NCBI GenBank assembly: GCA_007126035.1
Contig: SLCC01000020.1
Location: forward strand, 1-64,000
Reading direction: 5' to 3'
Origin: Gemmatimonadota bacterium
GTDB taxonomy: Bacteria > Gemmatimonadota > Gemmatimonadetes > Longimicrobiales > RSA9
Length of the DNA stretch: 64,000 nucleotides
The translations under genes and the position numbers were made by a program. The notes under the pieces were generated by a model. The model was given only the letters and a program-made list of their open reading frames with translations, was not told the DNA's origin and made no database searches. Below, one piece after another: positions 25,795 to 33,513 of this stretch. Within the stretch, counting starts at the first letter, position 1. Each line of letters opens with the position of its first letter.

Positions 25795-26181
25795 GGCACC
25801 CGCTTGGGATTGGCCTCCACCGGGTCCTGACCCACCGCTCCATCCGCCGTCGGCAGTCGCCGGCCAGTCTTCGACCATACCATCCACCCCATGTCCCGAC
25901 AGCCCGACGTCTTGACGTGTGCTCGATCCTGGAAGGGACGCCGGCCGGGGGCGGGGCCCGGCCGGCGCTTAGAGGCGTGGTACAACCGAACGACATCCCG
26001 CCGTTCGCTTGATTCTGCAACCGCTGTGCCCTGATTGGAGCGGAAAGGTGCCAGAGCCCGGAGTGCTCAGGGTCTGGCCCCTCCGTGCATTGTGGCGTCT
26101 TCTTCGTGTGGGTAGCGGAGCCGGTGCGGGAACGGCTATTGCACCAGCCCCCTCCAGGTGAAACCCAGGCAGCGAAGGAAG
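25795..26181. other. 387-bp gene-free region with one strong hairpin
   Basis: No convincing gene on either strand. The only clear structure is a perfect 11-bp inverted repeat, CGCCGGCCGGG (25939-25949) and CCCGGCCGGCG (25957-25967), with a seven-base loop. It could terminate the upstream plus-strand gene, although no T-run follows and it lies about 145 bp after the stop. The remainder probably contains the promoter of the PRC-barrel gene. Confidence 0.6.
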
Positions 26182-27108
26182 ATGGCGCAACTGTACGGAC
26201 CGGCACCCGGCGGCCCACCGCCGCTGGTCATGACGAGCGACCTGGCCGGGTTGCGGGCCAGCGACGTGGAGGACCGGCCGGTGGGTGAGCTGGTTGCCAC
26301 CCTCTCTGAGAAGTCCACGGGCATGATCCGGTATCTGGACCTGGAGCTGGCGCGGACGGCCAAGCACGTCCTGATACCCATCGGTCACGCTCGCATCCAT
26401 ACAGCGGGCCTGCGGCCCCGGGTCCGGCTCCGGGCGGCCACCTACGAAGACCTGCTGGGCATACCGGATTATGCGCCCGGTGACACTGAGCTGGACCTCG
26501 AATACCACGAGCGGCTGCTCGAGTCCCACGGCCGGCTGTTCTACGGCTCCCATTACTACGCCCACCCCTCGTTCGACCATCTGGCCATGTTCGCCGGCGA
26601 CAGCCCTGTCCTGGCCGAGCCAGGAGAACCGGAGCTCGATGAGGCCGAGCTGACGGCGGTCCAGCCCCTGTCGCAACTGAAGGGGGCGCGGGCGGACAGC
26701 GCGACTCGCGCGCTGCACGGCCGGCCTGCCACCGACAGCGCCGGCGAGGCGGTGGGGGGGGTCGCGGACATGCTGGTGGAGCCGGCCACCGGCACGGTCC
26801 GCTATGTCGTGATCCGGCTGCCCGAGCCACCCCGGCTGATTGTGCTGCCCATCGGCTACCTCCAAGATCCCGAGGCCGGGGCCACCGACGGGCGACCAGA
26901 GGCCGGACCGGACGACCGCGCTCTGCGGCCCGTTGTCCTGCACGGTCTCGCCGCCGAGGACGCTAGCCTCCTGCCAGCGTTCGAGGGGACCCTGACCCGC
27001 CGTGACGAGAACCGGGTCCGTGCAGCAGTCGAGGGTCTGCTGGGCGGACAGCGGACCTTCCAGCGACCGGACTTCCGGGTCCGGGATCTCAGAACAGGCG
27101 GTCGCTGA
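26182..27108 (+). CDS. PRC-barrel domain protein (reaction-centre H-subunit-like fold)
   Basis: 308 residues from the ATG at 26182; a GTG at 26158 is also in frame. Two PRC-barrel-like modules are apparent. The first, about 30-80, includes RPVGELVATLSEK and HVLIPIGHARI. The second, about 195-245, includes DSAGEAVGGVADMLVEP and PRLIVLPIGYL. Between them, RVRLRAATYEDLLGIPDY and HGRLFYGSHYYAHPSFDH resemble the cytoplasmic part of photosynthetic H-subunits (PuhA). The N-terminal membrane helix of PuhA is missing, so a photosynthetic role is unlikely. Its 3' end overlaps the convergent PIG-L gene by 20 bp. Confidence 0.75.
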   Translation: MAQLYGPAPGGPPPLVMTSDLAGLRASDVEDRPVGELVATLSEKSTGMIRYLDLELARTAKHVLIPIGHARIHTAGLRPRVRLRAATYEDLLGIPDYAPGDTELDLEYHERLLESHGRLFYGSHYYAHPSFDHLAMFAGDSPVLAEPGEPELDEAELTAVQPLSQLKGARADSATRALHGRPATDSAGEAVGGVADMLVEPATGTVRYVVIRLPEPPRLIVLPIGYLQDPEAGATDGRPEAGPDDRALRPVVLHGLAAEDASLLPAFEGTLTRRDENRVRAAVEGLLGGQRTFQRPDFRVRDLRTGGR

Positions 27109-27775
27109 GCCCGCCCGGCGTCTCCCAGGCGTCGAAGAGCTCCACCGCCTCGCGGCCATGTGCCTCCCCGGCAGTCCGCAGCCGGTTCAGAAGCCACTCC
27201 TCCTCGGGCCACCCGACCCGCTCCTGGTAGAACCGGCCCAGCGCCAGCACCGTTTCCAGGTGCGGGGTCACGTCCACCGCCCGCTCCGGTAGGGTGGAAT
27301 GGGCGCCCCTGAACGCGAAGACGGTTGCGGCGTCACGGTGAGGCGGAAGAGGCGCGACGACCCGGCGCAGTCGCGCCAGCGTCACCGCGTCCCGCACGAT
27401 CTGGCCAGTGGCCTGGTGGTCCGGATGGCGCATGCCCCTGGCCCAGGCGTCGCCCCAGGTGAGGATGGCGTCCGGCTGGACCCGGGCCAGGACCGGGGCC
27501 ACCATCCGGGCAGCCGCGGGCGTGGCTTGGACAGCGGTGTCGGGGAACTCCATGAACAGCGGCTCCGCCCCAAGGATCTCAGCGGCCTGCCGGCCATGCT
27601 CCACCCGTAGCCGCGCCACCTCCTGGGCGTCCAGATCACCGTAGACCTCTGTCATCTCGCCCCTGGTCAGCCAGAGGAGGACCACACGGTCCCCCAGCCC
27701 CCGGTGCGCCGCTATCGTGCCGGCGCAACCCACTTCATCGTCGGGGTGGGACAGGGCAACGAGCAGGGTCCTCAT
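27089..27775 (-). CDS. PIG-L family deacetylase
   Basis: 228 residues from the ATG at 27775 (GGAGGAG upstream). The zinc motif SHPDDEVGCAGTIA (about 8-21) contains the diagnostic PHPDDE-type sequence, and the third ligand is in RHPDHQATG (about 130-138). LmbE/PIG-L enzymes remove acetyl groups from N-acetylglucosaminides, including thiol precursors (MshB, BshB) and antibiotic intermediates. The specific substrate is not determinable. It is divergent from an ArsR-type regulator with 162 bp between the start codons, so the regulator may control it. Confidence 0.88.
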   Translation of the reverse strand: MRTLLVALSHPDDEVGCAGTIAAHRGLGDRVVLLWLTRGEMTEVYGDLDAQEVARLRVEHGRQAAEILGAEPLFMEFPDTAVQATPAAARMVAPVLARVQPDAILTWGDAWARGMRHPDHQATGQIVRDAVTLARLRRVVAPLPPHRDAATVFAFRGAHSTLPERAVDVTPHLETVLALGRFYQERVGWPEEEWLLNRLRTAGEAHGREAVELFDAWETPGGLSDRLF

Positions 27776-27937
27776 CGTGTCTCCTCCGCCCCGTAGCTTT
27801 CCCGGTGGCCCAGGCACCGGTCCGGCGGCGAGCCGGGGCAGCGTTCCCCGGCGGACCCGGCGGCGGACCCAGTGCGAGACATGCGGGTAGTAGGGCCTGT
27901 CGGAGGGAAGACCGCAGCACGCATCACCGGAGGACCA

Positions 27938-28369
27938 GTGGAGGAATCGCGAACCACATCGCAGGAGATGGTGCGGGTTCTCGCCGCCTTGTCGGACGAG
28001 AACCGGTTCCGCATCGTCTCGCTCCTGGCCAGCGAGGACGGGGAGCTGACATGCGGCGCGATCGGAAAGGCGCTCAGCCTGTCGCCATCGCTCCTGTCGC
28101 ACCACCTCTCGATCCTGGCGCAGGCCGGAATCATCGGCCGCCGCAAGAACGGGCTCTGGACCATGAACGTCCTGGAGCGACCGATGATCGAGCGACAGCT
28201 CGCGGCTCTCGATTCTCTCATCTGCCGCAACGGCTGCGGAGAGGCTGGCGAGAAGGGCGACCCGTCCGGATCTGCCGTCCCGGATGGAATGGAGGCCGGT
28301 GTTCCCGGTGAGGCGGGACCCGCTACTGCGGCGTCGGAGCAGGAAGACGAAGCCATCGCCGGATCATAA
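27938..28369 (+). CDS. ArsR-family transcriptional regulator
   Basis: About 143 residues from the GTG at 27938, where GGAGG stands four bases upstream; a GTG at 27872 would add 22 residues. The winged helix-turn-helix covers about residues 8-85: MVRVLAALSDENRFRIVSLL, then SPSLLSHHLSILAQAGII and the wing RRKNGLWTMNVL. The conserved metal site ELCVCDL of ArsR/SmtB is replaced by ELTCGAIG. A possible extra Cys pair, ICRNGCG, follows the DNA-binding domain. The C-terminal 40 residues are acidic and disordered. It overlaps the fumarase gene by six bases at the 3' ends. Confidence 0.85.
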   Translation: MEESRTTSQEMVRVLAALSDENRFRIVSLLASEDGELTCGAIGKALSLSPSLLSHHLSILAQAGIIGRRKNGLWTMNVLERPMIERQLAALDSLICRNGCGEAGEKGDPSGSAVPDGMEAGVPGEAGPATAASEQEDEAIAGS

Positions 28370-29785
28370 GCCCGGGATGCCCGGCTGCGTCATGGCCCGG
28401 GCATCGAGAACTCTCTCCAACTCATCCCGCGGCAGCACCCCCTTCTCGAGCGCCAGCTCACGGATCGTCTGGTTCCTGGCGAAGGCCTCCTTGGCCAGCT
28501 CCGCCGCCGCATCGTAGCCGATGTGTGGGGCCAGGGCCGTGCCCATGGACAGATTCCCCTCCAGCAGCTCCGTGATCCGGTCCCGGTTGGCGGTGATGCC
28601 GTCGACGCACTTCTCCGCCAGGACCATCGCAGCTCCTGCGAGGAGCTGGATCGACTGAAGCAGGGCGTGAGCCATGACAGGCATCATGACGTTCAGCTCG
28701 AAGTGGGAGCCGGTGCCGGACACGGTGATGGTGGTGTGGTTGCCCATGACCTGGGCCGCGACCATGGTCACCGCCTCCGGGATGACGGGGTTCACCTTGC
28801 CGGGCATGATGCTGGATCCGGGCTGCGTGGCGGGCAGCGTCAATTCCGCCAGCCCCGCCCGGGGCCCGCTGGCCAGGAGCCGGATATCGTTGGCGATCTT
28901 CGTCAGGGAGACGGCCAGGGTATTCAGCGAGCCGTGAGCGAAGACCACCGTGTCCCGCGTGGCCTGCCGCTCGAAATGGTCGTCCGCCTCCCGGAACGAC
29001 AGTCCCGTGGAGGCTATGAGGCGGGAGATGGTGCGGCCGGCGAACTCAGGGTGCGTATTGATGCCCGTGCCCACGGCGGTCCCGCCCAGCGGCAGCTCCA
29101 GCAGGTCCGCCTGGGCCTCCCGTATCCGCCTCACGCCCAGCTCGATCTGACGCGCGAAGCCGCCGAACTCCTGGCCCAGCCGGACAGGCGTGGCGTCCAT
29201 GAGGTGCGTCCGTCCGGACTTCACCAAGTCGTCGAACTCCGTTGCCTTGGCCGCCAGTGACCTCTCCAACCGCTGCAGCGCGGGCAACAGGTTTCGCTCC
29301 ATGGTCAAGGCCGCCGCCACCTGCATAGCGGTGGGGATCACGTCGTTGGACGATTGGCCGTTGTTCACGTGATCATTGGGATGGACCTTCCCATCCAGCC
29401 GGCGGCCGGCCAGCGTCGCGATCACCTCGTTGGCGTTCATGTTCGTCGACGTCCCGCTCCCGGTCTGGAAGATGTCGACGACGAACTGGTCATCATGATC
29501 GCCCGCCACCACCTCCGCTGCCGCGTCGGCGATGGCGCAACCCACCTCTTCTTCCAGCAACCCCAGCTCGACGTTGGTCTCCGCCGCCGCACCCTTGACC
29601 AGCCCCAGCGCGGAGATGAAGCTGCCCGGGAACCGGAGCCCGCTGATGGGGAAGTTCTCCACCGCCCGCTGCGTCTGCGCTGCGTACAGCGCGTCAGCGG
29701 GGACCTTCATGTCACCCAGTGAATCTCGTTCGGTACGGAATTCATCGGCCACGGCCAGGGCTCCTGGTTCCAGGTTCAACGTCAT
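28364..29785 (-). CDS. fumC: class II fumarate hydratase
   Basis: 473 residues from the ATG at 29785. The superfamily signature GSSIMPGKVNP (about 323-333), the substrate-binding TGSGTSTNMNANEV (about 103-116) and SGRTHLMDATPVRLGQEF (about 191-208, catalytic His) are intact. The enzyme hydrates fumarate to L-malate in the TCA cycle; aspartase and argininosuccinate lyase share the fold but not this set of motifs. It follows the SDR gene in the same direction with 61 bp between them. Confidence 0.95.
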   Translation of the reverse strand: MTLNLEPGALAVADEFRTERDSLGDMKVPADALYAAQTQRAVENFPISGLRFPGSFISALGLVKGAAAETNVELGLLEEEVGCAIADAAAEVVAGDHDDQFVVDIFQTGSGTSTNMNANEVIATLAGRRLDGKVHPNDHVNNGQSSNDVIPTAMQVAAALTMERNLLPALQRLERSLAAKATEFDDLVKSGRTHLMDATPVRLGQEFGGFARQIELGVRRIREAQADLLELPLGGTAVGTGINTHPEFAGRTISRLIASTGLSFREADDHFERQATRDTVVFAHGSLNTLAVSLTKIANDIRLLASGPRAGLAELTLPATQPGSSIMPGKVNPVIPEAVTMVAAQVMGNHTTITVSGTGSHFELNVMMPVMAHALLQSIQLLAGAAMVLAEKCVDGITANRDRITELLEGNLSMGTALAPHIGYDAAAELAKEAFARNQTIRELALEKGVLPRDELERVLDARAMTQPGIPGL

Positions 29786-29846
29786 CGGTACGCTCCCGGC
29801 CAGGGCCGTCGAGCCCGTTCTCGGGCGTCGGCGCGCCAGGTGCCGC

Positions 29847-30545
29847 CTACTTCTTCGGCGGCCGGCTCGGCCGGACCTCGATGCGGCTTGGCAGGGTCCG
29901 TGCCGGCGTGGCCAGGAGGTCCAGCACGATCTGGCCCAGGTCCTCCGGCTGGATCTTCCAATCGCCCTCACCCGAGCCGAAGCCGGACGTCGACACGCTA
30001 CCCGGCATGATGTAGCTGACCCGGATCCCGTCCTGCCTGACCTCCTGCATCAGAGCCTCGCTGAACCCGATCAGCCCGAACTTGCTGGCGTTGTAAGCCG
30101 CGCCGCCCGGGAACGCGTTCTTGCCCGCCAGGCTCCCGATGTTGATGATCCAGCCGCCGCCCGCGCGCCTCAGGTGTGGGATGGCCAGCCGGGAGCAGTA
30201 GAAGATCCCGCTCAGATTGGTCTCCAGGACCTGATCCCACTGCTCGACGGTCAGCTCCTCCACCGACCGGAAGACGCCGACTCCCGCGTTGTTGACCAGG
30301 ATGTCCAGACCCTCGAACCAGTCCACAGCCGTACCCACCAACCGCGCGCACTGCTCCGGGTCACGCACATCGCACACGAGCCCCCGGACCCGCTCCCCCC
30401 AATCCGCCTCAACCCCCCGTACGTCCCCCTCAGTCCGAGCACCCACCACGACCTGCGCCCCCGCATTCAACAAAGCCTCCGCGATGGCCCTCCCGATCCC
30501 CTTCGTCCCCCCCGTAACCACCGCAACCTTCCCCCTCAAATCCAT
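29847..30545 (-). CDS. SDR-family oxidoreductase with a composition break
   Basis: 232 residues from the ATG at 30545, which has AAGGAGGGGGG immediately upstream. TGGTKGIG (about 11-18), NNAG (about 85-88), NIGS and YNASK (about 151-155) are complete, so the enzyme should be active. The C-terminus EVRPSRPPKK is typical of small 3-ketoacyl reductase-like SDRs. The first ~60 codons use GGG, GTG, TTG and GCG almost exclusively for Gly, Val, Leu and Ala, while the rest uses GGC, GTC and CTG. This suggests that the 5' part has a different history. Substrate unknown. Confidence 0.87.
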   Translation of the reverse strand: MDLRGKVAVVTGGTKGIGRAIAEALLNAGAQVVVGARTEGDVRGVEADWGERVRGLVCDVRDPEQCARLVGTAVDWFEGLDILVNNAGVGVFRSVEELTVEQWDQVLETNLSGIFYCSRLAIPHLRRAGGGWIINIGSLAGKNAFPGGAAYNASKFGLIGFSEALMQEVRQDGIRVSYIMPGSVSTSGFGSGEGDWKIQPEDLGQIVLDLLATPARTLPSRIEVRPSRPPKK

Positions 30546-30604
30546 ACCCCCCTCCTTGCAAGCGTCCGAGGATAGCAATACCGCCAGCCGAGCCCCCACA
30601 ATAT

Positions 30605-30633
30605 TTGCCCCGTCCACCCTCCGCCACTAACCT
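30605..30633 (+). promoter_or_regulatory. sigma-70-type promoter for a leaderless transcript
   Basis: -35 TTGCCC (30605-30610), 17-base spacer, -10 TAACCT (30628-30633). The ATG of the downstream SDR gene begins 8 bases after the last base of the -10 element, where transcription should start. No ribosome binding site precedes it. Confidence 0.5.
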
Positions 30634-30640
30634 TCTTGGC

Positions 30641-31369
30641 ATGGAGCTATCAGGCAGGACCGCTCTGGTCACCGGCGGGGCGCATCGTGTGGGCCGGGCC
30701 CTGACGCTGGCGCTGGCGCGCGACGGCGCGGACGTTGCCATCCACTACCGCAACTCCGACGCCGAGGCCGAGCAGACGGCCCGGGAAGTGGAGGCGTTGG
30801 GCCGGAAGGCGGTGATCATACAGGCGGACCTGGCGGACGCGACCGCCGCGGACTCCGTCGTCGACAGCGCCGTGGAGGGCCTGGGCCGGCTCGACGTGCT
30901 GGTGAACAGCGCTTCCCTCTTCGAATCGGCCTCGCTCCTGGACGTGAACGTTCAGGCCTGGGACCGGGTGATGGCGGTGAACCTCCGCGCCCCGTTCCTC
31001 CTGACGCAGGCTGCCGCGCCGCACCTGGCGGTGGACGGCGGGGTCATCATCAACATTGCGGACCTGGCGGGGCTCCAGGCCTGGCCCGCCTTCCCCCACC
31101 ACGGCGTCTCCAAGGCGGGGCTCATCCACCTGACCCGGATCTCGGCCCGCTCCCTGGGCCCTGAGGTGAGAGTCAACTGCGTGGTGCCTGGAACAGTCCT
31201 GCCCCCGGAGGACTATACGGACGAGCAAGTGGCCGCCAGCGTCGAGCGGACGGTCCTCAAGAGGGTCGGCTCACCGCAGGACGTGGAAGAGGCCATGTTG
31301 TTCCTGATCCTCTCCGATTTCGCCACCGGCTCCGTGGTGGTGGTGGACGGCGGAAGGATGCTGCGCTAA
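30641..31369 (+). CDS. pteridine reductase-like SDR (PTR1/FolM family) with Tyr-to-His change
   Basis: 242 residues. The N-terminal cofactor motif TGGAHRVGR (11-19), HYRNSDAEAE and the QADLAD strand, LVNSASLFES (88-97) and MAVNLRAPFLLTQ match the pteridine reductase branch of SDRs better than FabG. The PTR1-type catalytic aspartate is present as Asp141 in NIADLAG, at the family spacing of 13 to the next catalytic position. That position, normally Tyr in YxxxK, is His154 (HGVSK, with Lys158). The likely substrate is a dihydropterin such as dihydromonapterin or dihydrobiopterin. The effect of the His is unknown. It precedes the PBP gene by 17 bp. Confidence 0.8.
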   Translation: MELSGRTALVTGGAHRVGRALTLALARDGADVAIHYRNSDAEAEQTAREVEALGRKAVIIQADLADATAADSVVDSAVEGLGRLDVLVNSASLFESASLLDVNVQAWDRVMAVNLRAPFLLTQAAAPHLAVDGGVIINIADLAGLQAWPAFPHHGVSKAGLIHLTRISARSLGPEVRVNCVVPGTVLPPEDYTDEQVAASVERTVLKRVGSPQDVEEAMLFLILSDFATGSVVVVDGGRMLR

Positions 31370-31386
31370 CGGGGTAGCAGGTCGCC

Positions 31387-33498
31387 ATGACCAAGTTGGG
31401 CAGGCGCTGGCGGAAAGCCAGCGGACTGAGGCGCGGGATCGTCGCGGCCCTGCTGCTGGTGGGGGCGGCCGCCGTAACGGGGCTCGTCTGGGTCGCCGCC
31501 GTGGTGTTCGGGCTCGGGGGCCCGGAGTGCCCCACGGTGGCAGACCTCCGGGCGTACCGGGCGCCGGAAGCGACCCGTGTCTTCGCGGTGGACGGCTCGC
31601 TGGTGGCCGATCTCTCACCGCAGCGTCGGGTGGTCCTGGGGCTGCGTGACATCCCGCCCGTGGTGCGGGAAGCCGCCCTGGCGGTCGAGGACCGTCGCTT
31701 CTGGAACCACCGCGGCGTGGACCCGCGCGGCGTGGTCAGGGCCGTCTGGCGAAACCTCTCCGCCCGCTCGATACGGGAGGGGTTCAGCACCGTCACCATG
31801 CAGCTCGCCCGGAGCGTGTTCCCGGACCAGCTCCCAATGTCCGAGAAGGCGGGACGGAAGACCTGCGAGGTCATCCTGGCCACACAGATCGAGCGGGAAT
31901 TCGAGAAGCGGGAGATCCTGGAGCTGTATCTCAACCAGATCTACCTGGGCTCGGGTCTCTACGGCGTGGAAGCGGCGGCCCGGGCGTATTTCGGGGTTCC
32001 GATCCGTGACGTGAGCGCGGCGCAGGCCGCCCTGCTGGTGGGGCTGGCCAGGAGCCCCGAGGGGTACAACCCCAGGCGACACCCGGAACGAGCCATCCGG
32101 CGCAGGAACGTGGTGCTGGGTGTGATGGCGGAAGCGGGCGTCATCGACCACGCTACGGCGGAAGCGGCGCGGTCGGAGCCGTTGGACCTCGCGCCGCCCC
32201 TCGAGGCTTCGGGCCCGGCCCCGTACTTCGTGGCCGCGGTGCGACGGGAGCTGCGGAACAGGTTCGGCCCCGATTCCGACGTGCTGGGCCTGCGCGTCTA
32301 CACCGGTCTGGACCCACAGCTCCAGCGCCTGTCCCACGAGGCTCTGGTCCGGCAGCTCGAGCGTATCGAGAGTGGTTCGTACGGGCACTACCCACACGAC
32401 ACCGGCAACTCCCCGACAGCTGACGATCTCGTGCTCCAGGGCCTGGTGGTGGTGTTGGACACCCATACCGGGGCGATCCGTGCCCTCGTGGGCGGTCGAG
32501 ACTTTGCCACGTCCCAGTTCGACCGCGCGTTCCAGGCCCGACGACAGCCTGGCTCCACGTTCAAGCCGCTGGTCTATGCGGCGGCCCTCGAGGCTGGCCT
32601 GCCGCCTACGACCAGGCTCGAGACCTCGCCCCTGGCAGTGGAGACCGTCGGGTCGCCCGTATGGCGGCCGGGCGACCACGTGGCGGACACGATCCAGTCG
32701 CTGTCGCTCCGCTCCGCCCTTGCCCTATCGTCGAACAACGCCGCCGTCAGGCTCGGTCAATGGGTGGGCGAGCAGCGGGTGGCGGCGGTGGGAAGGCGGC
32801 TGGGGCTCAGCACCCCCATCCCGCCGTACCCGTCCATCCATCTCGGGTCGGCGGAGGTCATCCCCGCGGAGCTGGTGGCGGCCTTCGCCGCGTTCGGCAA
32901 CGGTGGCTATCGGGTCGAGCCCACCCTGATCCAGCGTGTGGAAGACATCCATGGCAACCTGCTCTGGAGAGCACCGTCCCCAAGACACCAGGTGCTCGAT
33001 GCGGGCGTTGCCTTCCTCACCGTCTCCTTGATGGAAGAAGTGGTCAACACCGGGACAGGTGCCGCTGTCCGGGCGAACGGGTTCTGGCAGCCGGCGGCGG
33101 GGAAGACGGGGACCACAAACGAAGGCAAAGACGTATGGTTCGTGGGCCTGACCCCGGACCTGGCCGCAGGCGTATGGCTCGGGTTCGACCGACCTCGCCC
33201 GATCATGCCGGGGGCCAGCGGTGGACGGCTCGCCGCCCCGGTATGGGCCAGCGTGATGCGGCAAGCGTACGCTACCCGGGAGGCGCCGGCCCCGTGGTCA
33301 CCACCAGCCAACGTGGTGAGCGTACAGGTGGACTCCCGGACCGGGTACCTGGCAACTGACCAGTGCCCGTACGAGGACGTACGGCTCGAATATTTCCTCG
33401 TTGGCACTGAGCCGCACAGCTACTGCCCCACGCACCGCGGGCGAGGCCCGGAGCGGTTCTTCGAGAGCCTCTGGCAGCGGATCAGGAGGGTCTTCTGA
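31387..33498 (+). CDS. class A penicillin-binding protein (PBP1a-like)
   Basis: 703 residues. A cytoplasmic basic N-terminus and membrane helix (about 17-42) precede a GT51 glycosyltransferase domain with EDRRFWNHRG (101-110) and FSTVTMQLAR (about 134-143). The transpeptidase domain has the serine motif GSTFKP (about 390), SSNNA (about 448) and KTGTT (about 573). It polymerises and cross-links peptidoglycan in the periplasm. The stop codon lies in a 14-bp tandem duplication. It is downstream of the pteridine reductase-like gene, with which it is probably cotranscribed. Confidence 0.93.
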   Translation: MTKLGRRWRKASGLRRGIVAALLLVGAAAVTGLVWVAAVVFGLGGPECPTVADLRAYRAPEATRVFAVDGSLVADLSPQRRVVLGLRDIPPVVREAALAVEDRRFWNHRGVDPRGVVRAVWRNLSARSIREGFSTVTMQLARSVFPDQLPMSEKAGRKTCEVILATQIEREFEKREILELYLNQIYLGSGLYGVEAAARAYFGVPIRDVSAAQAALLVGLARSPEGYNPRRHPERAIRRRNVVLGVMAEAGVIDHATAEAARSEPLDLAPPLEASGPAPYFVAAVRRELRNRFGPDSDVLGLRVYTGLDPQLQRLSHEALVRQLERIESGSYGHYPHDTGNSPTADDLVLQGLVVVLDTHTGAIRALVGGRDFATSQFDRAFQARRQPGSTFKPLVYAAALEAGLPPTTRLETSPLAVETVGSPVWRPGDHVADTIQSLSLRSALALSSNNAAVRLGQWVGEQRVAAVGRRLGLSTPIPPYPSIHLGSAEVIPAELVAAFAAFGNGGYRVEPTLIQRVEDIHGNLLWRAPSPRHQVLDAGVAFLTVSLMEEVVNTGTGAAVRANGFWQPAAGKTGTTNEGKDVWFVGLTPDLAAGVWLGFDRPRPIMPGASGGRLAAPVWASVMRQAYATREAPAPWSPPANVVSVQVDSRTGYLATDQCPYEDVRLEYFLVGTEPHSYCPTHRGRGPERFFESLWQRIRRVF

Positions 33499-33513
33499 CG
33501 AGGGTCTTCTGAC
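33486..33513 (+). repeat. 14-bp perfect tandem duplication over the PBP stop codon
   Basis: GAGGGTCTTCTGAC is present twice in direct succession. The TGA of copy one ends the PBP gene. The second copy ends exactly at the stop of the convergent trxB gene. It appears to be a recent slippage event at the gene junction. Confidence 0.9.

Noticed and set aside
26182..27108. Evidence for a phototrophic reaction centre
   Set aside because: The protein lacks the membrane helix of PuhA, and no puf, bch or crt genes are in the window.
28200..28260. Zinc/arsenic binding site in the ArsR protein
   Set aside because: The ICRNGCG pair is not at the usual alpha3 or alpha5 positions, so metal sensing is not supported beyond a weak possibility.
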